Shown: positions 26,826 through 35,267, numbered from the stretch's first letter. The stretch is 58,372 nucleotides of DNA from Sinomonas humi (GCF_000802235.1 NZ_JTDL01000044.1:1-58372), one strand, 5' to 3'. Made by a program: numbers and translations. Notes: a model not told the origin generated them from the sequence alone.

Positions 26826-26878
26826 CGCTGGCAACGCCAGCGAGTGGCGGGCCCCGCACCGAGGACGGTGCGGGGCCC
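26826..26878 (+). terminator. tandem hairpin terminator
   Basis: CGCTGGC-AAC-GCCAGCG (26826-26842) is followed by a perfect 13-bp stem GGGCCCCGCACCG / CGGTGCGGGGCCC around AGGA (26849-26878). It lies between the 78-residue gene and the TetR remnant, and may serve both strands. Confidence 0.7.
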
Positions 26879-26893
26879 TGCCGTCTCTGAGGC

Positions 26894-27400
26894 CTACGGC
26901 TCCGCAGCCGCGTCGTCCTCCACGACGAGGCGGGCTTCGATCAAGCCTGCGACCATCTGCCGCGCCTGGTCGAACTCGTCCCAGTCCCTCTGGACAGCCG
27001 CAATGACGGCTCCCTTGAGCAGGACGAGGCACTGTTGGGCGAAGAGTTCCTCGCCGGGGACGCCTGCTTCCTTCGCGAGCCGGGCGAACTGGGCCCTCGA
27101 TTTGACCATGTAATCGATGCTCGCCGCACCCAGGGGATGTTCGGGTCCCATTTCCATGAGCACGTGGACGAATGAACTGCTGTCGTTCACGCCTGCCTTG
27201 AAGGCGTCGAAGAGGGCGTCGAAGATGCCTAGGAGCGCCCTCGGATTGCCGTCCTGCCGGTGCACGGCATCCTCGATCGCGGCGCTGCGCATCTCGTGCA
27301 GACGCGCCAGATAGGCGAGGACGAGTTCGTCCTTTGAGCGGAAATGGCTGTAGAAGGTCGCCTTGGCAACGCTCGCCTTAGAGATCAGCTCTTCGTGGTA
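26894..27400 (-). pseudogene. TetR-family regulator lacking its N-terminus
   Basis: Read on the minus strand, the frame is open from just after the hutG stop (27401-27403). It encodes LISKASVAKATFYSHFRSKDELVLAYLARLH, the second half of a TetR helix-turn-helix, followed by a full C-terminal domain (FVHVLMEMGPEHPLG, YMVKSRAQFARLAKEAGVPGEELFAQQ). The first 30-40 residues of the DNA-binding domain and the start codon are missing. The only ATG is at 27292, past the recognition helix. The gene therefore looks truncated by a deletion joining it, in frame, to the end of hutG. Expression of the 132-residue remnant from 27292 is possible but would give a protein without DNA binding. Confidence 0.75.
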
Positions 27401-28399
27401 TCAGGTCAGGATTGTGTCAACGAGGCGCGCGGCGACCCGGGCCGTCCGCGAGTCGAGATCGTATGTCGGGTTGAGCTCGGCGATGTCCGCATGCAGCAGC
27501 TTGCCGCTCGCCACCAGGCGCCGGACGACGGCGACAATCACCTCGAGAGGTACGCCGAGCGTGGCCGGCGCGGAGACTCCGGGGGCGACGTCCGCTGGCA
27601 GGACGTCCAGGTCGATCGTCAGGTACACGGCGTCGAGCCCTTCAAGGAAGTCCTCCACGAACGATTCGGCGGTCTCCCGAGTCGCGTACTCATCGAGGAG
27701 ATAGCGGACGCCCAGCTCGTCCGCTCGCCGGAACAGCGCAAGCGTGTTGTTGGGGCGGGAGATGCCGACGACGGCGTACTCGAGCGTGCGTCCCGCGGCG
27801 GCTTCGGCGCGGGCCATCTGGAGGAACGGCGTGCCGGAACTCGCCCTATCCTCCGCTCGGAGGTCGAAGTGGGCGTCGAGGTTGAGCACCCCCACCCGCA
27901 CACCGGACGTGCGTTCGGTGTCGGCCACCCCGAGATAGCTTGCGAACGCGGTCTCATGGCCGCCGCCAAGGGTCACGGTGAGGGCTCCGGCGTCGAGGAG
28001 GGAAGCGATCACGTCACCACAGCGCTCCTGGCCGCCCTCAAGGTCGCCGGGCTCGCCCTCCCGTCCGGTTTCGACAATGACGTCGCCGGCGTCGAAAACC
28101 TCTCGCTCAAGGTGGAATGCAAGCGGTCCGAGAGCAGAGCGGACAGCTGTAGGCGCCGCTGACGCGCCCGTCCTCCCCTTATTGCGGCGGACGCCCTCGT
28201 CGGAGCGGAATCCGAGCAGCACGGCCGGTCGCCGCCCGCTAGCACTGCTCGCTGCGACGGCCTCGTCGAGTTCGAGCGCGGCGTAGGGCCGAACGGCCTG
28301 CCACCAGCGGCGGTGCTCGGGCCCATCGCCGTCGTGCCGGCCCGACCAAGGCGAGGGCTCAATGTCGACGGGCAGCGCGAGGGAGGAAACTTCGTTCAT
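27401..28399 (-). CDS. hutG: formimidoylglutamase (arginase family)
   Basis: Hydrolyses N-formimidoyl-L-glutamate to glutamate and formamide, last step of the HutG route. 332 residues, binuclear manganese ureohydrolase. Motifs are LGGGHETAF, VLNLDAHFDLR and LTIDLDVLPADVAPG, carrying the His and Asp metal ligands. SRPNN near the middle is typical of formimidoylglutamase. Start MNEVSSLALP at 28399 was chosen; the frame continues to 28570 but that part is not conserved. It is on the strand opposite to hutUH. Its stop touches the TetR remnant. Confidence 0.9.
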   Translation of the reverse strand: MNEVSSLALPVDIEPSPWSGRHDGDGPEHRRWWQAVRPYAALELDEAVAASSASGRRPAVLLGFRSDEGVRRNKGRTGASAAPTAVRSALGPLAFHLEREVFDAGDVIVETGREGEPGDLEGGQERCGDVIASLLDAGALTVTLGGGHETAFASYLGVADTERTSGVRVGVLNLDAHFDLRAEDRASSGTPFLQMARAEAAAGRTLEYAVVGISRPNNTLALFRRADELGVRYLLDEYATRETAESFVEDFLEGLDAVYLTIDLDVLPADVAPGVSAPATLGVPLEVIVAVVRRLVASGKLLHADIAELNPTYDLDSRTARVAARLVDTILT

Positions 28400-28533
28400 C
28401 CCACCAGCACACCGTACGGGGCGCGGGACGCGCCAGTGCGGGGACGAAGAGATGTCTGGAGCGCCGGATCTTCTTGAGGCGGTGACCGCAGCTAGGGCCA
28501 GCCTGCTCTGGGGTGGGAGATTGTGGTTTGTGT

Positions 28534-29106
28534 TCACATTCGTAGTCGGATGACGAAGAAGAAGTAGCACCAGACGGGCAGCGAAAGTAGCGACAAGACC
28601 GCCATAGCGGTCCTTACTCGTGATCGCTCGCGGATGATTGCGGAGAGCAGCCAGAATGCGAGCATTCCGATGAGTCCTCCGACGCAGTTAAGGATCACGT
28701 CGTCGATGTCGGAAGCTCCAACCGCGAACACGCCCTGGATGATCTCTACGGCGGCGCTGACTGAGGCAACCGTGAGCATGGTGGTCCATGCGGATCGATG
28801 TCGCAGCCACGATGCGTAAACTCCGAGCGGGATGAAGATCAGGATGTTCCCGACGACGTTGGCGAACGCCACTCTCGCGGTCCCGGGAGCGTGGCTGGAC
28901 GCGTATTCCGCGATAGTCGCGAACGGGACGAGATTGATCGATCTCTCCGAACCCGGTGCGCGAGAGAAGAGAAGCAGCTTCAGCAGGAAGGCCGCGTAGA
29001 TGGCGAAGACGGCGAAGATGGCCACGGTCTCCGCTTTCGCCCGCTTCGTGGGGGTTCGCGAGCTCGGCAGATCCGTGATCCCCTTGGGTTTCGGTGGCAC
29101 ACCCAT
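28534..29106 (-). CDS. VanZ-family membrane protein
   Basis: 190 residues, four or five hydrophobic segments. SINLVPFATIAEY, VVGNILIFIPLGVYA and SAAVEIIQGVFAVGASDIDDVILNCVGGLIG are the classic VanZ motifs. VanZ-like proteins are linked to glycopeptide tolerance and envelope functions in some bacteria, but most are uncharacterised. Start MGVPPKPKG at 29106; the frame opens to 29175. The gene is visibly less GC-rich than its neighbours. Confidence 0.85.
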   Translation of the reverse strand: MGVPPKPKGITDLPSSRTPTKRAKAETVAIFAVFAIYAAFLLKLLLFSRAPGSERSINLVPFATIAEYASSHAPGTARVAFANVVGNILIFIPLGVYASWLRHRSAWTTMLTVASVSAAVEIIQGVFAVGASDIDDVILNCVGGLIGMLAFWLLSAIIRERSRVRTAMAVLSLLSLPVWCYFFFVIRLRM

Positions 29107-29175
29107 TCTCGGGACGCTACAGAGGGAACCTGTCGTGCTCCTGTGAGGCCGGGATTCGATGATTCTCGTACACAC

Positions 29176-29202
29176 GTTCTATTCATCTGATACTATTAGA
29201 AC
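29176..29202. promoter_or_regulatory. inverted repeat in the VanZ/HNH divergent promoter
   Basis: GTTCTA-N15-TAGAAC, with a possible -10 (TACTAT, 29191-29196) between the arms on the plus strand. The GAACATAC that follows resembles half of an actinobacterial LexA box (GAACATATGTTC), but the other half is missing. Confidence 0.3.
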
Positions 29203-29233
29203 ATACATCCAAGATCGAGCCTTGGGGGCGTCG

Positions 29234-30805
29234 ATGATAAGCCGAGGGGTACCAGATCTGGTGGGGCTTGCGCCGGACACGGCGGTAGTGCTCGAGCCGC
29301 GTCCTGGTTCATTGCTGGAAGGTGCACTCTGGCACCCCGACCCCTCGACGCTCTCTGGCGAGCAGGCCAGGCGAATCCTGGTAGACATCCGAAGGGCGCG
29401 CTCGTTCTTCGCAGCATTGGAAGCACTTGCGGTGGAGCGGGTGCGGCTTGCATGCGAGGAGGAGGCGCGCCGGGCGCAGGAGGCCGCAGAAGTAGGTCGT
29501 GGGGAACGGGGCGAAGCGGGGCCGCCTCGTTTCGGGGGTGATGTGGGCCGCGCCCTGGCTGTATCAGAGGTTGCGGTCGCGGGGGAGGTCTCGGAGTTCG
29601 TCGCGGCGCGGCTGCTGGGCGCAGCGGAGGCGCTGTGCGGAGCGCAGCTGGCGGTGTTGGCCCGGTTGGAGGCCGGAGACTTGACGGAGGCGCACGCGAG
29701 GGTGATCGCCGACGAGACCGCAACTCTGCCTGAGGCGGTGGCCGAGCGCTTCGGGATCGAGTGTCTGTCCCGGCTTGAGACCCGCACCGGGCGGCGGCGA
29801 TCCCCCGGAGAGTTCCGTAAGGCCGTCCGTTCGCTGCGGGAGCGGCTGCATCCAGAGTCGATCCGGGCGCGGAAGGTACGTGCGGAGCGAGACCGCGGGG
29901 TGTGGGTGAGGCCGGAGCCGGACGGGATGTGCACGCTTAGTGCTTTCGTACCGGCGGAGATCGGGCTTGCCGCGTTCACTCGCCTCGATGCGCTGGCCAG
30001 AGGGCGCCGGGACGCCGACCCCGAGGAGGGGCGGACCCTTCCCCAGTTGCGAGCGGACGAATTCGCCGCGTTTGTCCTTGCCGGCCCCGGCGCTTGCTCG
30101 GGCCCGATGACGTGCCCCGAAACGGTGGGTTGTCCGGACCTTATCGAGGCCCCGAGTTCACCGGCGGCCAGCGCCAGCCCGATGGATGGACCTTCCACGC
30201 CGGTGGCCGAGATCGTGGTGCACATCTCCGTCGAGTCGCTTCTGGGTGCCTCTCAGGACCCAGCCGTGCTGGAGGGGTACGGGCCGATCGACGCGGCGAC
30301 GGCTAGGGAGTTGGCTGCAGCGGCACCAACGTGGCAGCGTCTGTTGGAGACACGGGAGGGAGTTGCGCTGTCGCTTGGACGCAGCGCGTACCGCCCACCG
30401 AGAGGGCTGCGGCGCTTTATCCGCTATCGGGACGGGACCTGCCAGTTCCCGGGGTGTCAGTCTCCTGCCGCGCGCGCCGAGATCGACCATATGGTCGAGT
30501 GGCAAGACGGCGGCGTCACGGATGCGGCGAACTTGCACGCCCTGTGCCGGAAGCACCACGCCCTCAAGAGTCTGCGCCTGTGGCAACCCCACCGACTCCG
30601 AAACGAAGACAATGTCTCGGGCGACACCCTGTGGGTCTCGCCCCTAGGCGCACGTGCGATCACCGGACCCGCTGACCACGAACTCGGCAAGTCCGTCGTT
30701 GGGGAGACCGGATCGCCATCGCGGGGAGCCGGGCCATCAGCCGGTGAGAAGAAATCTAGCGACGGGTGCAATTCGCACAGAGAATCTGGTCCGCCGCCGT
30801 TCTGA
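29234..30805 (+). CDS. DUF222 / HNH endonuclease signature protein
   Basis: 523 residues. N-terminal DUF222 helical domain (about 40-330). The C-terminal HNH nuclease motif is at about 395-450: YRDGTCQFPGCQSPAARAEIDH, then NLHALCRKHHALKS, supplying His and Cys ligands. These proteins occur in many copies in Micrococcaceae and may be mobile-element-like; their targets are unknown. ATG 29234 was chosen because the upstream part of the frame crosses promoter-like sequence. The C-terminal 60 residues are low in conservation. Confidence 0.88.
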   Translation: MISRGVPDLVGLAPDTAVVLEPRPGSLLEGALWHPDPSTLSGEQARRILVDIRRARSFFAALEALAVERVRLACEEEARRAQEAAEVGRGERGEAGPPRFGGDVGRALAVSEVAVAGEVSEFVAARLLGAAEALCGAQLAVLARLEAGDLTEAHARVIADETATLPEAVAERFGIECLSRLETRTGRRRSPGEFRKAVRSLRERLHPESIRARKVRAERDRGVWVRPEPDGMCTLSAFVPAEIGLAAFTRLDALARGRRDADPEEGRTLPQLRADEFAAFVLAGPGACSGPMTCPETVGCPDLIEAPSSPAASASPMDGPSTPVAEIVVHISVESLLGASQDPAVLEGYGPIDAATARELAAAAPTWQRLLETREGVALSLGRSAYRPPRGLRRFIRYRDGTCQFPGCQSPAARAEIDHMVEWQDGGVTDAANLHALCRKHHALKSLRLWQPHRLRNEDNVSGDTLWVSPLGARAITGPADHELGKSVVGETGSPSRGAGPSAGEKKSSDGCNSHRESGPPPF

Positions 30806-30845
30806 ACTAGAGGCCGCCGTCAAGTGAACCGGTCTTAGGCCCCAG

Positions 30846-30899
30846 GCACGGGAACAGCGTTAGACACGGGAACAGCCTTAGACACGGGAACAGCCTTAG
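30846..30899. repeat. three tandem 18-bp repeats
   Basis: ACACGGGAACAGCCTTAG in three head-to-tail copies (30846-30863, 30864-30881, 30882-30899); copies 2 and 3 are identical, copy 1 differs by two bases. Each unit contains a stop triplet in the reverse direction (CTAAGG) and the array overlaps the last codons of the minus-strand gene at 30896. Confidence 0.8.
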
Positions 30900-31102
30900 A
30901 ACAGAGCCACCGTCTCCTCGAACGTGACCCTCATCGCTACCGCCCGCGGCGGGACCCCGAGCGACGCGGCGGCGAGCTTGCGGGCATATAGTTCGACGCG
31001 CTCGGCGTCATTGGTTGCCGCCGTTTGGCCCAGTTCTGGGATCGCGATCTCCCAGAGGTGCCCACGCCGGACCGCTTTGGCCTCGAATTCGCGCTGTTCC
31101 AT
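30896..31102 (-). CDS. small HicB-like protein, orphan
   Basis: 68 residues. FEAKAVRRGHLWEIAIPELG resembles the first strands of HicB/DUF1902 antitoxin-like folds (sequence of the type KAVRRGxxWxIxIPExG). No HicA toxin gene is adjacent, so a toxin-antitoxin role is unproven. AAGGAGG lies nine bases before the ATG, a very good ribosome-binding site. The C-terminus is fused to the tandem-repeat boundary. Confidence 0.65.
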   Translation of the reverse strand: MEQREFEAKAVRRGHLWEIAIPELGQTAATNDAERVELYARKLAAASLGVPPRAVAMRVTFEETVALF

Positions 31103-31464
31103 CGTCTCGTGCCTCCTTGACGGATCTTGCCCCGCCTCATTACCCCGCAGTAGCCAGCGGCATCACTTTTTGGGAGCACATGCGCGGCAGGCTATGACGC
31201 GCCTTTGTGAGGCGCTCTTGCGAGGCAGCCGAGTTTGCCGAGCCGGCAGAGCTTGCCGGGTCCCAGTGCTTGCGAGCGGGAGGGCCGGCGGCGGATGACG
31301 ACGGCCGCCCCCGCGTCTACCCGTTCACTGGCGCTTGGCAGGAGCGAGCACATCGGGCCGGGCACGAGCGAACAACGTCGGGTTGGGCATTGAGCGGGCA
31401 CGAGCGCCCAACCCCTCCCTTTTGGGATGGCAGGGCGCTCGTGGCTAGTTGGCTTCCGCCTCGC
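31103..31464. other. gene-free stretch with hairpins and short repeats
   Basis: 362 bases with no convincing reading frame. It holds the promoter side of the HicB-like gene, degenerate repeats of a TTGCCGAG-type word around 31205-31260, and a 12-mer CGGGCACGAGCG twice (31359-31370 and 31396-31407). It ends in the terminator hairpin of the NCS2 gene. Confidence 0.55.
31400..31444 (-). terminator. terminator hairpin of the NCS2 permease gene
   Basis: CACGAGCGCCC (31400-31410) pairs with GGGCGCTCGTG (31434-31444), an 11-bp perfect stem with a 23-base apical part. It lies 21 bases past the stop of the minus-strand permease. Confidence 0.6.
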
Positions 31465-32919
31465 TCAGACTCCGAGAGCCTGTTCGATGGGCCCGAGGGC
31501 GAAGAACAGGAGGAACGCCGCGGCGACGGCCCACATGAGCGGGTGGATCTCCTTCGCGCGGCCCTGGAAGAGCCGGACGAGTGCGTAGCTGATGAACCCT
31601 GCGCCGAGACCGTTCGCGATCGAGTAGGTGAACGGCATGAGCGCGATCGTGAGGAACGCGGGGATCGAGATTCCCACGTCCGTCCAGTCGATCTTCGTGA
31701 CCTGCTGGAACATGAGGAAGCCGACGACCACGAGCGCGGGTGCGACCGCCTCGAAGGGCACGAGGTTGATGAGCGGCGTCAGGAACATCGCGATCAGGAG
31801 CATGATGCCTGTGACGACGGATGCGAGGCCCGTCCTCGCCCCCTCCCCGATGCCCGCACCCGATTCGACGAAGATCTGGTTCGAGGAGATCGACGAGCCG
31901 CCTCCGGCGATCGCGCCGAATGCGTCGACGAGCAGCACGCGGTCGACGTTGGGGATGTTCCCCTCGGCGTCGATGTTCCCGGCCTCGCGGGCGAGGCCGA
32001 CCATTGTCCCCATCGCATCGAAGAAGATGCTCAGCAGGATGACGAACGCCATGAGGATCGCCGCGAGAGGGCCGAGGTGCGCGAACGCGCCAATCGGGTG
32101 GGCCTGACCGATGAGGCTCAGATCGATCGGCTGGACATTGCCGAGTCCGGGAACGACGAGCGACCAGCCGGCCGGGTTCGCCTTCTGGCCGGGGGAGGAG
32201 CTCGCGCCGATGTGGAAAACGGCCTCGAGGATGTTCGCGAGGACGGTGGCACCGAGGATGCCGATGAGGATCGCGCCGCGCACGCGACGGACCATGAGGG
32301 CGATCGTGAGGACGAGGCCGACGACGAAGACGAGGGTCGGCCACCCGATGAGGCGGCTGTCGACGCCGAGGCCGAGCGGCACGGTGGTACCCGCAGCGTC
32401 CGGGAGGCGGCGCACGAAGCCAGCGTCCACGAGTCCGATGAGTGCGATGAAGAGGCCGATGCCGACGACGATGGCTGTCTTCAGCCCCTCCGGAACTGCC
32501 CGGAAGACGGCTGTGCGGAAGCCGGTGAGCACGAGGATGAACATCACGATGCCCGCCACGACGACGATGCCCATCATGTCGGGCCACGTGACTCCCGGGT
32601 GGGTGGCGATCGTGACCGCCACGAACGCGTTCACGCCGAGGCCGGTCGCGAGCGCGAACGGGTGCTTCGCCCACACACCCATGAGGATCGTGAGGACGCC
32701 AGCCACGAGCGCGGTCGCGGCGGCGACCCTCGGGATCCCCAGCGTGTGCCCCGACGAGTCGGCGCCCGAGAGGATGAGCGGATTGAGGACGACTATGTAG
32801 CTCAGCGCGAAGAACGTCGCCAGGCCGCCGCGGATCTCGCGGCCCACGCTCGATCCCCGCTCCGTGATCTTGAAGTATCGATCCATCGCACTGGTCGGCG
32901 CAGTGGTGGTTGTCGACAT
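31465..32919 (-). CDS. NCS2-family purine permease (adenine/hypoxanthine/guanine type)
   Basis: 484 residues, 12-14 membrane segments. DRYFKITERGSSVGREIRGGLATFFALSYIVVLNP is the typical AzgA-type N-terminus; GLGVNAFVAVTI, GVNAF-type substrate residues, and GEGARTGLASVVTG with SSISSNQIFVESGAG are conserved. Proton symport of purine bases into the cell. Start MSTTTTAPTS at 32919. A terminator hairpin follows. The operon neighbours are not purine genes. Confidence 0.9.
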   Translation of the reverse strand: MSTTTTAPTSAMDRYFKITERGSSVGREIRGGLATFFALSYIVVLNPLILSGADSSGHTLGIPRVAAATALVAGVLTILMGVWAKHPFALATGLGVNAFVAVTIATHPGVTWPDMMGIVVVAGIVMFILVLTGFRTAVFRAVPEGLKTAIVVGIGLFIALIGLVDAGFVRRLPDAAGTTVPLGLGVDSRLIGWPTLVFVVGLVLTIALMVRRVRGAILIGILGATVLANILEAVFHIGASSSPGQKANPAGWSLVVPGLGNVQPIDLSLIGQAHPIGAFAHLGPLAAILMAFVILLSIFFDAMGTMVGLAREAGNIDAEGNIPNVDRVLLVDAFGAIAGGGSSISSNQIFVESGAGIGEGARTGLASVVTGIMLLIAMFLTPLINLVPFEAVAPALVVVGFLMFQQVTKIDWTDVGISIPAFLTIALMPFTYSIANGLGAGFISYALVRLFQGRAKEIHPLMWAVAAAFLLFFALGPIEQALGV

Positions 32920-32969
32920 AGAGGTCCCCTTGGGTTGGTGGGAGGATGTCGTGGCTATGTTAATGCCCT

Positions 32970-33404
32970 GTGAACCCATCCACACGCGAATTCGTGAGAA
33001 ATGTGATCGACAACTCTGAATTTACAGGGTGGAAAAGGCGCCTGAGGGAAGCAACCTCGATTATCCTCTCCGCTGCACTTCTGGCTCTCCTGCTCATACT
33101 CGCCCCCGCTCAGGCGAGCTCTGCCGACTCTGGCCAGCCCACGCCGTCGGCCGTCGCCGCGGTGCCCCTCGCCCCGCCGTCAGTCACGCATTCCGCGCCG
33201 CCGAGCAGTCCAGTGCCCGGAATGCAGCCCGCCGTTCCGGGGGCATCCCAGACTCCACCGGCACCGCCCCCGGCGCCTGGGAACTCGCTCACCTGGATCT
33301 TCATCGTGTTCGGGGTGCTTGGCGTAGCGCTCCTGTTCGCTTGGGCCGTGCTTACGCGCCGCGCGAATGACGGCGGCCCAGAGGACTCAGAAGGCGGCGA
33401 CTAA
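32970..33404 (+). CDS. secreted or membrane-anchored Pro-rich small protein
   Basis: 144 residues. A basic start leads into a hydrophobic segment (about 29-49) ending APAQA, which looks like a signal peptide. A Pro/Ala/Ser-rich extracellular stretch (about 52-104) follows. A transmembrane helix (SLTWIFIVFGVLGVALLFAWAVL) comes next, then RR and an acidic tail. GTG start at 32970; an in-frame GTG at 33003 is possible. No known family. The 3' end overlaps the convergent gene by 18 bases. Real-looking by topology rather than by similarity. Confidence 0.55.
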   Translation: MNPSTREFVRNVIDNSEFTGWKRRLREATSIILSAALLALLLILAPAQASSADSGQPTPSAVAAVPLAPPSVTHSAPPSSPVPGMQPAVPGASQTPPAPPPAPGNSLTWIFIVFGVLGVALLFAWAVLTRRANDGGPEDSEGGD

Positions 33405-34028
33405 GCCGTTCGAGAGACGCCCTGACTCCGCGACGGCCTTGCCGACGGCTTTTGCCTGCCGGAGCAGCTCTCGGGTCGATGGCGACGACAGCTCGGCGAC
33501 CCCGATGAGGAACAGCCCGATCCCCGCGAGCTCTTGGACGAGCGTCTCCCCGAGGGAGAATCCCAGATCAGCGAGGAACCGGCGGAACTGGTTGTGCGCG
33601 CACCGGGTGAGGACAACGGCGTCGGCGAAGATCATTCCCGTCTCCGTGCGGACCGCCCAACGGAGCCGGGACTTGGCCTTGGGGTGTTCGACGAGCGCGA
33701 GGTGCTGTGCGCTGACGTTGGTCCTGACGTCGAGGCCGAGGCTCGCTACGTGGTTCCGCAGGTGGCGCATGACCTGGAGGTACTCGGCGGAGTCTTCCGA
33801 GGAGAGGTCCGTGACACGCAGCGCCGTCGTCATCGTGCTCGGTGCGCCGGACTCGAGGCCATGGACCGTCACGGTCTCGACCCCTCGTCGGCTCAGCTCG
33901 CCCGCCACAGCGAGACCGGAAAGGCCTGTGCCGATCACGACTGCGGTGGTCGACTCCGACGCGGTCGAAAGCGACGTGGACACAGGCCGACTCTCCTCCG
34001 TTTGGCGTGCAAAAGGACTTGCGTGCAT
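33387..34028 (-). CDS. short NAD(P)/FAD-binding Rossmann protein
   Basis: 213 residues. A dinucleotide-binding N-terminus (VVIGTGLSGLAVAGELSRRGVETVTV) is clear, with GTGLSG as the glycine loop. The central part (DVRTNVSAQHLALVEHP, DAVVLTRCAHNQFRR) resembles fragments of flavin monooxygenases. The rest of a full FAD enzyme (about 350-450 residues) is missing, so it may be a compact or truncated oxidoreductase. Start MHASPFARQ at 34028; the frame opens to 34094. Function unknown. Confidence 0.6.
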   Translation of the reverse strand: MHASPFARQTEESRPVSTSLSTASESTTAVVIGTGLSGLAVAGELSRRGVETVTVHGLESGAPSTMTTALRVTDLSSEDSAEYLQVMRHLRNHVASLGLDVRTNVSAQHLALVEHPKAKSRLRWAVRTETGMIFADAVVLTRCAHNQFRRFLADLGFSLGETLVQELAGIGLFLIGVAELSSPSTRELLRQAKAVGKAVAESGRLSNGLVAAF

Positions 34029-34235
34029 CGTCCCCCGCGGAAGCACCTTCGGAAGACTACCCGGATTCGAGACGCTCCGGTAGGCCCGTCCCACTTACCC
34101 ACCCGCTGTAAGGCGATGCTGGGCCGCGCCCCGCCCTCGCAGAAGCTTGACCAGCCCTGTAAACAGACCACCATTGTCAATTGAGAGGCGGTTGCGCCTC
34201 AGGGCCCAATGCGGCTCACGGACGAGGAGGACGCC

Positions 34236-35267
34236 ATGGCAGACCAGCCCGAACGCGAGACCGGCCAGAGCCTCGGTGGGGACGCCCTTCCCACAGGCAT
34301 CGTCGTCGGAGTGGACGGCTCCGATCACGGGCGGTGCGCCCTCATTTGGGCTGCCAGGGAGGCGCAGCGGCGGAGGCGTCCGCTCCACGTCGTCACCGCC
34401 TACAGCGTGCCCATTTTTGCCGCCTCAGGGCTCGATGGGGGCTACTCGACGATCGATGACACCGTCATCCAGGAGGGCGCCAAGGCGGTGCTCAAGGAGG
34501 CGATCGAGTCCTTGGGGGCGTACGACGACGTCGAGATCACCTCGTCCGTCGAAAGCGGCGACGCCGCCGGGGTGCTTCTGCAATTCTCGGAGAATGCCGA
34601 GCTGCTGGTCTTCGGAAGCCGGGGCCGCGGCGGCTTCGTGGGCCGTCTCCTCGGCTCTGTGAGCAGCGCCCTTCCCGCTCACGCGAAGTGCACGACTGTC
34701 ACTGTCCCGCTGCGGTTTGCTGAGCGGCTCGGCGAACAGGTGGGGGACCGGCGGATCCGCGACGAGGAGTCCAGGGAGAGCCCGAAACAGGTCGAGCGTG
34801 TCGTTGCTGTCGGTGTGGACGGCTCCGAGCAGGCCCGCGCAGCCGTTCTCGTTGCCGCGGAGGAAGCGATGCTGCTCGGCGTGCCCTTGCGGGTCATATG
34901 CGCGGTGCCGCAGTTCAGCGGAAGCCTCGCCTGGGTCCCGGCGCCGGTCGACCGCGAGCATCTGTTCCGCGATATCCAAGCACAGCTCAAGGCCGGAACA
35001 GCATGGCTTCAGAGCCATTTCCCTGACCTTGAGGTACAAACGAGCCTCGTGGATGGGGCGCCTGTCGACATCCTTGTGGATGCGAGCCGCGCGGTCGAAC
35101 TGCTTGTCCTTGGAACGCGTGGGCACGGCGGCTTCGCCGGCATGCTCTTGGGGTCGACGACCGATGGGGTGCTGCACCACGCAAAGGGCCCCGTCATGGT
35201 GGTGCCCGATCACGAGGACGCCCGGCTGTCGGATCGGCCGAAGTTCGGGCCGATGCTCACGCCCTGA
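34236..35267 (+). CDS. tandem universal stress protein (two Usp domains)
   Basis: 343 residues. Usp domain 1 (about 20-155) has IVVGVDGSDHGR and the ATP motif GSRGRGGFVGRLLGSVS. Domain 2 (about 185-330) has VAVGVDGSEQARA and LGTRGHGGFAGMLLGST. Both G-2x-G-9x-G(S) ATP-binding motifs are intact. Start at 34236 was chosen because GAGGAGG precedes the ATG; an ATG at 34209 has no such site. Cytoplasmic; stress or dormancy roles are typical. Confidence 0.88.
   Translation: MADQPERETGQSLGGDALPTGIVVGVDGSDHGRCALIWAAREAQRRRRPLHVVTAYSVPIFAASGLDGGYSTIDDTVIQEGAKAVLKEAIESLGAYDDVEITSSVESGDAAGVLLQFSENAELLVFGSRGRGGFVGRLLGSVSSALPAHAKCTTVTVPLRFAERLGEQVGDRRIRDEESRESPKQVERVVAVGVDGSEQARAAVLVAAEEAMLLGVPLRVICAVPQFSGSLAWVPAPVDREHLFRDIQAQLKAGTAWLQSHFPDLEVQTSLVDGAPVDILVDASRAVELLVLGTRGHGGFAGMLLGSTTDGVLHHAKGPVMVVPDHEDARLSDRPKFGPMLTP

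Noticed and set aside
30846-30899. Insertion-sequence end or attachment site
   Set aside because: The 18-bp units are direct repeats without terminal inversion, integrase or target duplication nearby.
31207-32973. A 588-codon plus-strand frame
   Set aside because: Shadow of the NCS2 permease on the other strand; the product is almost all charged residues.
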